Assembly (NCBI GenBank): GCA_020430865.1
Contig: JAGQIY010001118.1
Span: forward strand, 1-20,151
Direction of reading: 5' to 3'
Length of the DNA stretch: 20,151 nt
DNA from: Myxococcales bacterium
GTDB lineage: Bacteria; Myxococcota; Polyangia; Polyangiales; Polyangiaceae
This document shows positions 14,194 to 20,151 of the stretch, piece by piece. Within the stretch, counting starts at the first letter, position 1, and every line of letters begins with the position of its first letter. The notes under the pieces were generated by a model. It was not told where the DNA came from. It was given only the letters and a program-made list of their open reading frames with translations, and did not search any database. The position numbers and the translations under genes are program-made.

Positions 14194-15453
14194 ATGCGAC
14201 GCTCGGTCCAGGTTTGGCTGCTGTTTCTTCCCACCTTCTGGCTGGTTCTGGGTTGCGCTCCGAATCAGCCAGCTCAGACCCATGCTCCGCGCGCCCTGTC
14301 GGAAAGTGTTCCCTCGACCGCCACCAGCGCGGGTTCACCCGCGAGCACGACGGCGACGCTCCATTCAAGGCGTGATGGCGCTCCAGCGTCGAACCCACCG
14401 CCCTGCCCTGCACCGACGGAGCAACAGAAGAAGCGGTTCGGCGAAGCCTATCACCTCGCGAACACGACCCCTGCGGCCGAACCCGAGCGCGCCCTCGCGG
14501 AGGTGATTCGTGTGAGGCTCGGCCAGCTCTTCCAGTCGGGTTGTGGGGCGAGGCGCGACTCCAAGGAACTCGTCCAACAGATCGCACTGCTCAACGAAGC
14601 TCCTCCCAAGGAAGACGAACTGCCCTTCTCGGAGCAGCTCTCCGTCGACTTGCTCGATGACCACGTGCTGGTCGCGTATGGAACCGAGAACGGCGATGCA
14701 GTCGCTGTCTTCGCCTGGCGAGACGAGCAGATGGAGACGCAGATCAACCTGACCCGGCGAGGACCTGGCGTCCGCGATCGCCTGGTGGTGGAGTCCAGTC
14801 GACTGTTTCACCCGAAAGGCGTCGAGGAGCCGCTGCTGGTCGTGCAGATGGCCGACTTCTGGTACACGTCGTGCTGGGGCCAGCAGCGTTTCCGCGTGTA
14901 CAGGGCTAGCGTCGACCCGCATGCTCCCGAGTCGCTCTTCGCGCGCGACCTGGGCGCGAGGCGATGTGAGTTCGACGCCATCGAGATCCGGGACAACCAG
15001 ATCCGCTTCGGCTACGCGGGGGGCACGCAGGTCTTCTATGACACGGGAATACCTCGCGGATACAATCTGGAGCTCGAGTACGTCTCGGGAAAGCTGATTC
15101 AGCGCTTTGCTGCCAGCTCCGTGCCTCAGGATCTGGTCGCCGACTGGCTCTGGGCGCCCTGGTCATCGGCGCGCGAGGGGACCGCGGTCGCTGCCGCTAC
15201 GACGCTGCAGCGGGAGCACGCGCGCCTGGCCAGAGCGGTTCGCGCCGGCTTGCAGGAGCACAGCGCGACGAAGCCCTTCCGGAGCAAGTCTCTGCCAGGC
15301 AACGGCGACGACCAAACTCGTGTCCGCGTCACCTGCGCCGATCCCTACGCCCTGCCGACCAAACCGTGCCGCGCGTGGCCGAAGCCGGTGGACTTCCACC
15401 TGCGCAAGCACCGAGGCGCTTGGCTGGTCGAAGCCGTCGAGGCGACTGAGTAG
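14194..15453 (+). CDS. Lipoprotein of unknown function, last gene of the kinase operon
   Basis: The protein is 419 residues with a strong lipoprotein signal (RRSVQVWLLFLPTFWLVLGC, lipobox L-V-L-G-C21). A Ser/Thr/Pro/Ala linker runs to about 75. A short helical part follows (CPAPTEQQKKRFGEAYHLAN), then a largely beta domain from about 150 with hydrophobic stretches such as LLDDHVLVAYGTENGDAVAV and a C-terminal VDFHLRKHRGAWLVEAVEA. No family is recognised and no catalytic motif is seen. The final strand resembles the end of an NTF2-like or SnoaL-like module, but this is weak. The AGG 7 nt before the ATG supports the start. It is separated from the WD40 gene by 82 nt, so it may be in the same transcript or have its own promoter. 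Confidence 0.75.
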   Translation: MRRSVQVWLLFLPTFWLVLGCAPNQPAQTHAPRALSESVPSTATSAGSPASTTATLHSRRDGAPASNPPPCPAPTEQQKKRFGEAYHLANTTPAAEPERALAEVIRVRLGQLFQSGCGARRDSKELVQQIALLNEAPPKEDELPFSEQLSVDLLDDHVLVAYGTENGDAVAVFAWRDEQMETQINLTRRGPGVRDRLVVESSRLFHPKGVEEPLLVVQMADFWYTSCWGQQRFRVYRASVDPHAPESLFARDLGARRCEFDAIEIRDNQIRFGYAGGTQVFYDTGIPRGYNLELEYVSGKLIQRFAASSVPQDLVADWLWAPWSSAREGTAVAAATTLQREHARLARAVRAGLQEHSATKPFRSKSLPGNGDDQTRVRVTCADPYALPTKPCRAWPKPVDFHLRKHRGAWLVEAVEATE

Positions 15454-15479
15454 GTTCGCTCGAAGAGGCGTTCCTTTTT

Positions 15480-15506
15480 GGGGGGGAGCGAGCGCTGCTC
15501 CCCCCC
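15480..15506. terminator. Strong GC hairpin between convergent genes
   Basis: GGGGGGGAGC and GCTCCCCCCC form a perfect 10-bp stem around a 7-nt loop. It sits 26 nt after the plus-strand lipoprotein stop and 65 nt from the minus-strand protoglobin stop. A run of five T precedes the stem on the plus strand and no T-run follows it on either strand. It is therefore not a canonical intrinsic terminator, though it could still stop or stabilise both transcripts. Confidence 0.45.
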
Positions 15507-15570
15507 GCGGCGCGCTCGGCCGCGCACGGGCTGCGCCCCAGGTCGTGCGAACGCAGCGGTCTCGCACAGA

Positions 15571-16158
15571 CTAGAAGTCACCTTCCCTGACGTATGGCTG
15601 ACTCCAGAGCGTCACCTGGAGCAGACACGACTTGAGCCACGCCTGGTACATGCGCTCGACGTCCGCTTCGGAGTGCCCCGCCTTGGCGAGGAATGGCTTG
15701 AGCGTGAAGGTGACTGGGAAGATGAGCGCGAACAGATCGCGGAAGGGCACGATCGCCGTGGAGTCGGCGCCATCGGTCCGATTCTTCTTGGCGCGGTGGT
15801 GTCGCAACCCGATCTCGTGCTGGTAGTCGAGCCAGGCTTGATCGTAGTTCGCCTGGGCGGTGTCCAGGATCCAGCGACCGAACCGCTTCCTCACGGCATC
15901 GAGGTACTCGGGGACTGGCTCTCCGGTCCTCGGGTTCGTGAAGGATGCCAAGAGGTGGGGTTGGCTCCCGACGAAGCCGTACCAGACGTCCAGGATCGCC
16001 TCGACCTGATCCTTCAGGATGGCGTGGGACGCGCGAAGGTAGCGCAGGTCCTCCGCGTCGAACAGCACGCTCTGTTGCATGCGACCGAAGTCTTCGAGGG
16101 AGACCGGAGAGCGCGCGAGGGCGCTGCTCCCGTGGGTGTAGCCGGGGATCGTAGACAT
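15571..16158 (-). CDS. Protoglobin
   Basis: This 195-residue haem protein of the protoglobin family is the same length as Methanosarcina acetivorans protoglobin as I recall it. Characteristic stretches are IPGYTHG at the N-terminus, ILDVWYGFVGSQPHLL (B helix, W59/Y60), RFGRWILDT with F93, YDQAWLDYQHEIGLRHH with H120 at the expected proximal F8 position, KKNRTDGADS, and the C-terminal SQPYVREGDF. It lacks a transducer domain, so it is a single-domain globin that binds O2, CO or NO and may act in gas sensing or nitrosative defence. Start ATG at 16158 is supported by AGGAGA 8 nt upstream; an ATG 11 codons earlier lacks this. It follows the MarR gene by 116 nt on the same strand and is probably co-transcribed. 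Confidence 0.93.
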   Translation of the reverse strand: MSTIPGYTHGSSALARSPVSLEDFGRMQQSVLFDAEDLRYLRASHAILKDQVEAILDVWYGFVGSQPHLLASFTNPRTGEPVPEYLDAVRKRFGRWILDTAQANYDQAWLDYQHEIGLRHHRAKKNRTDGADSTAIVPFRDLFALIFPVTFTLKPFLAKAGHSEADVERMYQAWLKSCLLQVTLWSQPYVREGDF

Positions 16159-16274
16159 GTTTCGTTTCTCCTGCGGACAAAGCTCCGCCATGCGGACACC
16201 GAGACACTCTCGGCGCCGGGGATCGTGGAGGCCGAGGACCTCCTCGCGCGACTATCCGCGCGGTAATTTACTGG

Positions 16275-16937
16275 TTACACGGCACCTTGGAAGCGCCGCC
16301 AGGCTTCCTCACGCTGAGACTCGGGAGCGAGCTCTTGATCCGGGCAATCCAGCCTGAGCTGATCGGCGGCCAGCGGCGCGTCGACCAGCGCACAGTGGTG
16401 GGGCGTCTTGCCTTGTCGTACGTGGGGTCGGAAGTGCGTGCAGGTGACGCACATGCCGCTCAGGGGCACCTGCCCCCGCTCCTGGAGCTGACGGATCATC
16501 TTAACGACGCCACTCAGGAACACGCTGCGTTCTTCATTGCTGAGCTCACCCACGGCTTCCGCCATGAACTCCGGCCAGGAGCGGGCGCTCTTGCCCAGCG
16601 CTGCGCCCTGCTTCGTCGGTTCGAGCAAGCTCGCTCTGGGGTGCCGCGGATCTGGCTTCTTCACGAGCAGTTGCTTCGCTGCCAGGACCTTCACCGAATC
16701 GCTGACGGTCGGCAGGGTGACGCCGAGGCGCTTGCTCAGCTCGGAACCGGTCAGCGGTCCCTCGCCTACCAGTGCCGCGAGGATCTGCCCTTGGGTCGCC
16801 GACAGCCCAGCCTGATTGGCCTGCTGCCAATCCTGTTGCTTCATCGCCAGGCCCAGCTTGTGGAGCCCCGTCGCGATACGGGATTCGATGGGCTCCGAGT
16901 GCTCATCGAAATAGGGCAGACGCTTCCTCGAGCTCAT
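16275..16937 (-). CDS. MarR-family transcriptional regulator with C-terminal cysteine cluster
   Basis: The protein is 220 residues. A winged helix (about 43-105) contains LSATQGQILAALVGEGPLTG, ELSKRLGVTLPTVSDSVKVL as recognition helix, and the wing KKPDPRHPRASLLEPT. Dimerisation helices lie on both sides. The C-terminal 60 residues are unusual for MarR and carry C163-x2-C166, HHC182 and DC198, with histidines between, which look like a metal or Fe-S site. A redox, metal or gas signal is therefore plausible but not shown. The ATG at 16937 is preferred because the predicted promoter places the transcript start at about 16938. The longer frame would begin upstream of the promoter. It lies upstream of the protoglobin gene, which is the likely target together with its own promoter. 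Confidence 0.88.
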   Translation of the reverse strand: MSSRKRLPYFDEHSEPIESRIATGLHKLGLAMKQQDWQQANQAGLSATQGQILAALVGEGPLTGSELSKRLGVTLPTVSDSVKVLAAKQLLVKKPDPRHPRASLLEPTKQGAALGKSARSWPEFMAEAVGELSNEERSVFLSGVVKMIRQLQERGQVPLSGMCVTCTHFRPHVRQGKTPHHCALVDAPLAADQLRLDCPDQELAPESQREEAWRRFQGAV

Positions 16938-16940
16938 ATT

Positions 16941-16968
16941 CGGAGTCCTAACTTCGGACTCCGTAGTT
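16941..16968. promoter_or_regulatory. Overlapping inverted repeats, probable MarR operator
   Basis: Two symmetric elements overlap here. One is CGGAGTCC-N7-GGACTCCG (16941-16963), perfect over 8 bp. The other is AACTTCGGACTCCGTAGTT (16950-16968), palindromic around its central C with one mismatched pair. Both fill the space between the -35 and -10 boxes, so bound protein would block RNA polymerase. MarR proteins bind such 16-20-bp palindromes and usually repress themselves; the specific assignment is inferred. Confidence 0.6.
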
Positions 16969-16973
16969 GTCAA
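16945..16973 (-). promoter_or_regulatory. Predicted sigma-70-type promoter of the marR-protoglobin unit
   Basis: On the minus strand a consensus TTGACA (16968-16973) is followed after 17 nt by TAGGAC (16945-16950, 3 of 6 to TATAAT). The expected transcription start, about 7 nt on, falls at 16937-16938, which is the A of the ATG or the base before it. A leaderless transcript is thus predicted. The assignment rests on consensus and spacing only. Confidence 0.55.
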
Positions 16974-17060
16974 GCGTGGTCGCCCGACGCCTGCGCGCGG
17001 AAGCGCGCACGCGCCGACAGGCGCAAGTGAACCTGCGGCGGAGCACATCCGCTAGGACCC

Positions 17061-17093
17061 CTCGCTCCGGCCAGCTTCGCTGGCCTCCGCGAG
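17061..17093 (-). terminator. Long interrupted hairpin just after tRNA-Arg
   Basis: CTCGC-tcc-GGCCAGC-ttc-GCTGGCC-tcc-GCGAG forms 5 bp plus 7 bp separated by a symmetric internal loop. It begins 3 nt after the 3' end of the tRNA on the minus strand. There is no following T-run. It may act as the tRNA terminator or as a 3' processing signal. Confidence 0.5.
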
Positions 17094-17096
17094 CGG

Positions 17097-17170
17097 CGCG
17101 CCCCCCCCGATTCGAACGGGGGACCTGCGGATTCGAAGTCCGATGCTCTATCCAGCTGAGCTAGGGGCGC
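17097..17170 (-). tRNA. tRNA-Arg (anticodon TCG, reads CGA)
   Basis: The 74-nt cloverleaf is complete. The acceptor GCGCCCC pairs with GGGGCGC, with discriminator G. The D arm is GCTC-AGCTGGATA-GAGC. The anticodon stem/loop is TCGGA-CTTCGAA-TCCGC, with anticodon TCG at 17134-17136. The variable loop is AGGTC and the T arm is CCCCG-TTCGAAT-CGGGG. CCA is not encoded (CCG follows). The outermost pair of the anticodon stem (27-43) is a T-C mismatch, while the other four pairs are intact. Confidence 0.95.
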
Positions 17171-17174
17171 GGGG

Positions 17175-17190
17175 TCGCGGCTTGCCGCGA
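17175..17190 (-). other. Perfect palindrome in the tRNA leader
   Basis: TCGCGGC-TT-GCCGCGA is a perfect 7-bp inverted repeat. It lies 4 nt upstream of the 5' end of tRNA-Arg, inside the predicted leader. It could help RNase P processing or be a protein site. Confidence 0.4.
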
Positions 17191-17197
17191 TGGGCGG

Positions 17198-17227
17198 GAT
17201 ATTGAGAGGCAAACGGGGATTGGTCAA
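17198..17227 (-). promoter_or_regulatory. Possible tRNA-Arg promoter
   Basis: On the minus strand TTGACC (17222-17227) is followed, with 17-18-nt spacing, by the AT-rich CAATATC (17198-17204). The position, about 30-55 nt upstream of the tRNA, is right for a stable-RNA promoter. The -10 match is weak. Confidence 0.4.
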
Positions 17228-17351
17228 GCGCTTGGGCGCGGGGGAGGCTTCCGGCGCGTTTGACGCGGAGAAATGGCGGGCTTCGACGCTCTCTCACCCC
17301 CGACCGAGCTTCGATTGGCCAAGGACGCCGGGCGGGAAGGGCCTCGAGGGC

Positions 17352-17825
17352 TCAGCTCTCGGGCTTGTGCAGGTAGGGCCGGAGATCGGGCGCGGCTTCT
17401 TCCGTGAGGAAATTCTCCGTCACGCGCATGCCGGCGTCGCGCAGCATCTGCAGGCCCGCTCCCTGATTTCGCGGGTGAGGGTCGACGAGCGCGACATAGA
17501 CCGCACCAACGCGCCGCGCGATCATCTGCTTCGCGCAGGACGGAGTGCGCTGATGAAAGGAGCAAGGCTCCAGGGTGACGAAGGCCGTGACGTCTTCGAG
17601 ATCGCCCTCGACCTGACTGAGGGCCATTGGTTCCGCATGGTACTCGAACGGCGGCTGAGTGAAGCCACGAGCGATGATCTGTCCGTCACGCACCAGCACG
17701 CAGCCCACGGGCGGATTCGGCAAGCAGGCCGGGAGCGCCCGCTTGCCCTCGGCGATGGCGGCGCGCATGAACTCCTCTGCGGTCGCAGAGTCGAGCTCCG
17801 GCGCGCTCGGCACGATGAGCGTCAC
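17352..17825 (-). CDS. Stand-alone RibD-type cytidine-deaminase-fold enzyme
   Basis: The 157-residue protein has the zinc-deaminase signature: H63-A-E65 and P-C88-x8-C97 (LEPCSFHQRTPSC). The C-x8-C spacing and NPPVGCVLVRDGQIIARG are specific to the RibD/riboflavin deaminase group rather than to tRNA or cytidine deaminases. The C-terminal reductase domain of RibD is absent, and the GG-x-HAE context is changed (PPFEYHAEPMAL). The role may be pyrimidine deamination in riboflavin synthesis or a different amine substrate. There is no export signal. Start is GTG at 17825, overlapping the TGA of the upstream lipoprotein gene by 4 nt (GTGA). The longer open frame upstream is only the shadow of that gene. 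Confidence 0.85.
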   Translation of the reverse strand: MTLIVPSAPELDSATAEEFMRAAIAEGKRALPACLPNPPVGCVLVRDGQIIARGFTQPPFEYHAEPMALSQVEGDLEDVTAFVTLEPCSFHQRTPSCAKQMIARRVGAVYVALVDPHPRNQGAGLQMLRDAGMRVTENFLTEEAAPDLRPYLHKPES

Positions 17826-18583
17826 GGCTCGGCCTTGGTGCCGAACTCCTTCAGCTCGAAGACCACCTTGCTGCCGTTGGTCGTGCTCTCGTTCTTGATC
17901 ATGGCGTTGATCGGCACCTTGGTGTGGTTCCACACCCGGCCCTTGGAGTGGATGTTCATCACCTTCACGTCGAAGTCCCGGTAGTAGCAACCCTTGAACT
18001 CGCCGGCGGGCACCGTCACGTCTTCCTGCGGCAACCCCTCGAGGCTGTCAATCGCGAGCGCCGCGAGCTGCCCGGAGAAGCCCTTCATCGCCATGTCGAG
18101 CATCGGACCGCTGATGGTGTGCGTCTGCCCCGTCGGCAGCTGGACCTTCGCCCGCTTGACGTCGAAGTCCTTGGACGAGCGTCCGTCCTTGAAATCCATG
18201 AGGATACTCACCTGGGTGGCTTTGCCCCCGGGCTGCTCCATGTCGATCTGAATCCAGAAGGCGCTGTCCTCCTTGCCCGTGACCCGGTAGGTCACGTCTC
18301 CACCGGGCTTGCCATCGCGCGTCGTCTTGAACGTTGCCCATTGCCCCACGGCAAGTGGCATCGGCACGGTGCCCGACTTGTCTCCGGCCGCAGACTCGCT
18401 GGTAGGAGGGACGCCCGCAGACGCCGGCGCTGCCGCGGCGGAGGCTTCGGCCTTTGCTTCGCCGGTCAGCTCATCGAGCTTCTTGCAGCCCAGGCTGCCC
18501 AGCAGGAGGCCAGCGAGGGCCAGGGAAGCGGCGCGAGGGCTGAGCGATTTGTGGGCGATTCGGCGCGAACGACGGGTCAGCAT
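17822..18583 (-). CDS. Predicted lipoprotein of unknown function
   Basis: The protein is 253 residues. The N-terminus is basic (MLTRRSRRIAHK), followed by a hydrophobic core and lipobox S-L-G-C33 then KK. An Ala/Ser/Glu linker runs to about 75. The mature domain is beta-rich: AVGQWATFKTTRDGKPGGDV, YRVTGKEDSAFWIQIDMEQP, and a segment VTVPAGEFKGCYYRDFDVKV that resembles the secreted beta-sandwich proteins where a Cys follows an AG-x-F-x-G-C motif. No function is assigned. The ATG at 18583 has GGAGG just upstream, and the ATG 12 codons earlier does not. The stop overlaps the deaminase start, so the two are translationally coupled although one product is exported and the other cytoplasmic. It is divergent from the Cys-rich gene at 18643. 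Confidence 0.75.
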   Translation of the reverse strand: MLTRRSRRIAHKSLSPRAASLALAGLLLGSLGCKKLDELTGEAKAEASAAAAPASAGVPPTSESAAGDKSGTVPMPLAVGQWATFKTTRDGKPGGDVTYRVTGKEDSAFWIQIDMEQPGGKATQVSILMDFKDGRSSKDFDVKRAKVQLPTGQTHTISGPMLDMAMKGFSGQLAALAIDSLEGLPQEDVTVPAGEFKGCYYRDFDVKVMNIHSKGRVWNHTKVPINAMIKNESTTNGSKVVFELKEFGTKAEP

Positions 18584-18642
18584 ATCCTCCGGCGTAGCGG
18601 CTTCACTTACGCATCGCAAGGCTTCGGACTATCCTCGCCAGG

Positions 18643-19650
18643 ATGCCTGCGTCTCCGGACCCAGAGGAAGCTCGAGCGCCGCTCGATTCCCCGCCCCGTC
18701 CGGGGTCCCTTCGACGCCCCTCCAATCGGGTGAGCCGCTTGTTCTCCCTGATCGGCGGGCTGCTGTGCACGACGCTGCTCGTGCGCTGCGTCCTCCCCCC
18801 CAGCTTCGATGGCTACGAGTCGGCCTCTGGAGGAGTGACGGGCGCCGGAGGGGCCGGCGTCGGTGCGAGCGGCGGAACGGGCGGCGAGGGCGGCACGGCG
18901 GGCAGCGCAGGGAGCGGCGGAGCCGTCGACGCGGGCAACGACGCCACGGCGGACGGCGGCATCAAGCCCTGGGGCGCCCACTGCCAGAGCAGCGGTGAGT
19001 GTGGTGCTGAGCTCTTCTGCACCAAGGACATGTCGACCGCGGGCAGCTTCGCTCTCTACGTCGGCGTGAACGCGCCGAGCTGCGCCTCGGCTTGCGACGC
19101 CAACAGCCCAGGCTGCACGGGCCCGAACGGCAAGGACGGAACGTGCGTCGGCGTGGGTCAGAACGGCGCCTGCGTCCCGACCTGCGACGTGGAGTTCAGC
19201 GGCTTCGAGTGCCGCATGGGCAGCGAGTGTTCTGCCGAGTGGAGCTGGAGCGGAGTCGGTGTGTGCAGCATCAAGTGCAAGCAAGATTCCGACTGCAGCT
19301 ACATCGACAACGCGACGAAGTGTCGTGCCGACGGCATCTGCGACTTCAGCGCCGACCCGCAGCCGCTGGACGACTGCTCCCAGGCCGACTGCAGCTGCTA
19401 CCCGGACGCGTTCTCCGACAAGGGCACTTGTCGGATTCCGTGCGGCAACGATTCCGACTGCCCCACGCACACGGCCTCTGGCAAGCAGATGTTCTGCCCC
19501 AGCTCGAGCCCGAATCAGCCGGCGTACTCGTTCTGCATCATCCCGTGTGACAATCCGGGAGCCGCCGACCCGACCTGCGACCCGCTGGGCCTGAAATGCG
19601 CGACCTTCGAGGGCAAGACCGGCTGCGCCGATGCCGATGCGCTGCTCTGA
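18643..19650 (+). CDS. Cysteine-rich secreted/lipid-anchored protein with Gly-rich linker
   Basis: The protein is 335 residues from an ATG at 18643. A GTG at 18730 would begin directly at the hydrophobic export segment SRLFSLIGGLLCTTLLVRC and is an equal candidate. The lipobox L-V-R-C is poor because of the Arg, so lipid attachment is uncertain. A Gly/Ala/Ser linker (about 64-95) is followed by a domain with 28 cysteines in about 225 residues, many as C-x3-C-x4-C and C-x5-C groups (CSIKCKQDSDCSY, CRIPCGNDSDCPT). This even number suggests many disulfides. Such Cys-rich domains are frequent in secreted proteins of Polyangiales, with unknown role. It shares its linker style with the vWA-like lipoprotein. 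Confidence 0.75.
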   Translation: MPASPDPEEARAPLDSPPRPGSLRRPSNRVSRLFSLIGGLLCTTLLVRCVLPPSFDGYESASGGVTGAGGAGVGASGGTGGEGGTAGSAGSGGAVDAGNDATADGGIKPWGAHCQSSGECGAELFCTKDMSTAGSFALYVGVNAPSCASACDANSPGCTGPNGKDGTCVGVGQNGACVPTCDVEFSGFECRMGSECSAEWSWSGVGVCSIKCKQDSDCSYIDNATKCRADGICDFSADPQPLDDCSQADCSCYPDAFSDKGTCRIPCGNDSDCPTHTASGKQMFCPSSSPNQPAYSFCIIPCDNPGAADPTCDPLGLKCATFEGKTGCADADALL

Positions 19651-19675
19651 GTCTGTTGCTCTGACTCTGTTGCTC
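19648..19675 (+). repeat. 14-nt tandem duplication covering a stop codon
   Basis: TGAGTCTGTTGCTC is followed directly by TGACTCTGTTGCTC, then TGAG. The first copy begins with the stop codon of the Cys-rich gene, so the duplication gives TGA triplets at 14-nt spacing. One base differs between copies. Confidence 0.75.
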
Positions 19676-19686
19676 TGAGCTCCCGC

Positions 19687-20151
19687 TCAGAACCGCAGCC
19701 GATAGCGGAGCGCGGCGCTGCCCGGCCCAGCGTTGACCCCGATCGCGCTGGACGAGTCGTGAGACAGCCAGAGGTAGGTGCCGCCGATCAACCCCGCGCC
19801 GCCGACGACCCAGGAAACCCAGGAGATCGTGGCGAGCTGCTTGCCGTCTTCGATCAGCGCATCACCCTCGGCGTCGCAGCGCTTGTCCGGGCAGTGATCG
19901 TCGGCCTGATCGCGCTTGGAGCGGGAGAGGCTCGCGGTCAGGGCGCCGGAGATCACCCCCAGCACGCCCACTCCGCCGACGATCAGCGCAAGCGTGGGCG
20001 GCCCCGAGTCCCCGGCCCCCGAGTCCCCGGCGGCTGCTTCGGCCGCGCCTGAATCCCCGTGGATATTGCGCTCGGAGGCGGAACTCGGTCCTGCCACGGC
20101 AGGACCACTCACGGCGGCCGTCGTCTGCGGCGCTGGCAGCTGGACGACGAG
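19687..20151 (-). CDS. PEGA-type membrane protein, C-terminal part (paralogue of the kinase-operon protein)
   Basis: The frame is open to the right edge, so the N-terminus is outside the window. The visible 154 residues begin with LVVQLPAP, like the last strand of a PEGA domain, then a Ser/Gly/Ala/Asp linker. Two membrane helices (LALIVGGVGVLGVISGAL and WVSWVVGGAGLIGGTYLWL) flank a loop with SRSKRDQADDHC-PDKRC and KQLATIS. The C-x4-C pair, the LATIS motif and the last residues match the C-terminus of the PEGA protein at 9619-10734. The two are paralogues. Function as for that protein: an envelope-facing membrane protein, ligand unknown. It converges with the Cys-rich gene (36-nt gap). Confidence 0.75.
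   Translation of the reverse strand, partial: LVVQLPAPQTTAAVSGPAVAGPSSASERNIHGDSGAAEAAAGDSGAGDSGPPTLALIVGGVGVLGVISGALTASLSRSKRDQADDHCPDKRCDAEGDALIEDGKQLATISWVSWVVGGAGLIGGTYLWLSHDSSSAIGVNAGPGSAALRYRLRF

Noticed and set aside
14130..14375. 81-codon frame starting MARTLCMSLVLVV, resembling a signal peptide
   Set aside because: It overlaps the lipoprotein gene at 14194 out of frame, and the remainder has no protein-like pattern.
16263..16278. GTAA-N8-TTAC symmetry upstream of the protoglobin gene
   Set aside because: It has only 4-bp arms and includes the MarR stop codon; it does not resemble the palindrome in the marR promoter.

Overview
The window looks like a chromosomal segment of a myxobacterium, probably of the Polyangiales/Sorangium type. 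The basis is very high GC, frequent GTG starts, a Pkn2-like Ser/Thr kinase with a periplasmic tail, PEGA/TPR proteins, WD40-like lipoproteins, lipoproteins with Gly/Ser/Ala linkers after the lipobox, and several receiver-only response regulators. The genus is inferred from style, not proven. I see no insertion sequence, phage gene, rRNA or CRISPR array.

Layout. (1) Positions 1-712: the 3' end of a carboxymuconolactone decarboxylase/AhpD-like gene, then a GFA-family zinc protein. (2) 735-3821, minus strand: a two-gene unit of a secreted protein built from about 15 short G-x-x-Q-[IV]-G repeats (LA_2272-like) and a GT-C-like multipass membrane protein. (3) 4049-6252, plus strand: four tightly overlapping signalling genes. 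They are a receiver, a chimeric ORF (signal peptide and barrel-like N-terminus joined to the end of one receiver plus a pseudo-receiver), a short pseudo-histidine kinase that keeps the phosphoacceptor His but shows no ATPase motifs, and a second receiver. This is the most unusual part of the window. (4) 6504-15453: a divergent region with a lipoprotein on the minus strand. On the plus strand is a probable operon of Ser/Thr kinase, TPR/PEGA membrane protein, vWA-like lipoprotein, WD40-like lipoprotein and a further lipoprotein. (5) 15571-16937, minus strand: a MarR regulator with a C-terminal cysteine cluster, followed by a protoglobin. A near-perfect palindrome sits inside the predicted promoter, which places the transcription start almost at the ATG. 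(6) 17097-17170, minus strand: tRNA-Arg(TCG), with hairpins on both sides. (7) 17352-18583, minus strand: a lipoprotein gene overlapping, by GTGA, a stand-alone RibD-type deaminase gene. (8) 18643-19650, plus strand: a cysteine-rich secreted protein. (9) 19687 to the end, minus strand: the C-terminus of a second PEGA-type protein, paralogous to the one in the kinase operon.

How the genes may work together. The kinase operon reads as a sensory/envelope module: a cytoplasmic kinase domain with a periplasmic tail, next to membrane and lipoprotein partners. The receiver/pseudo-kinase cluster reads as a phosphorelay fragment that needs an outside kinase. The MarR-protoglobin pair reads as a haem-gas or redox sensing unit under autoregulation. 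All of these roles are inferred from domain content and gene order; none was tested by a database search.
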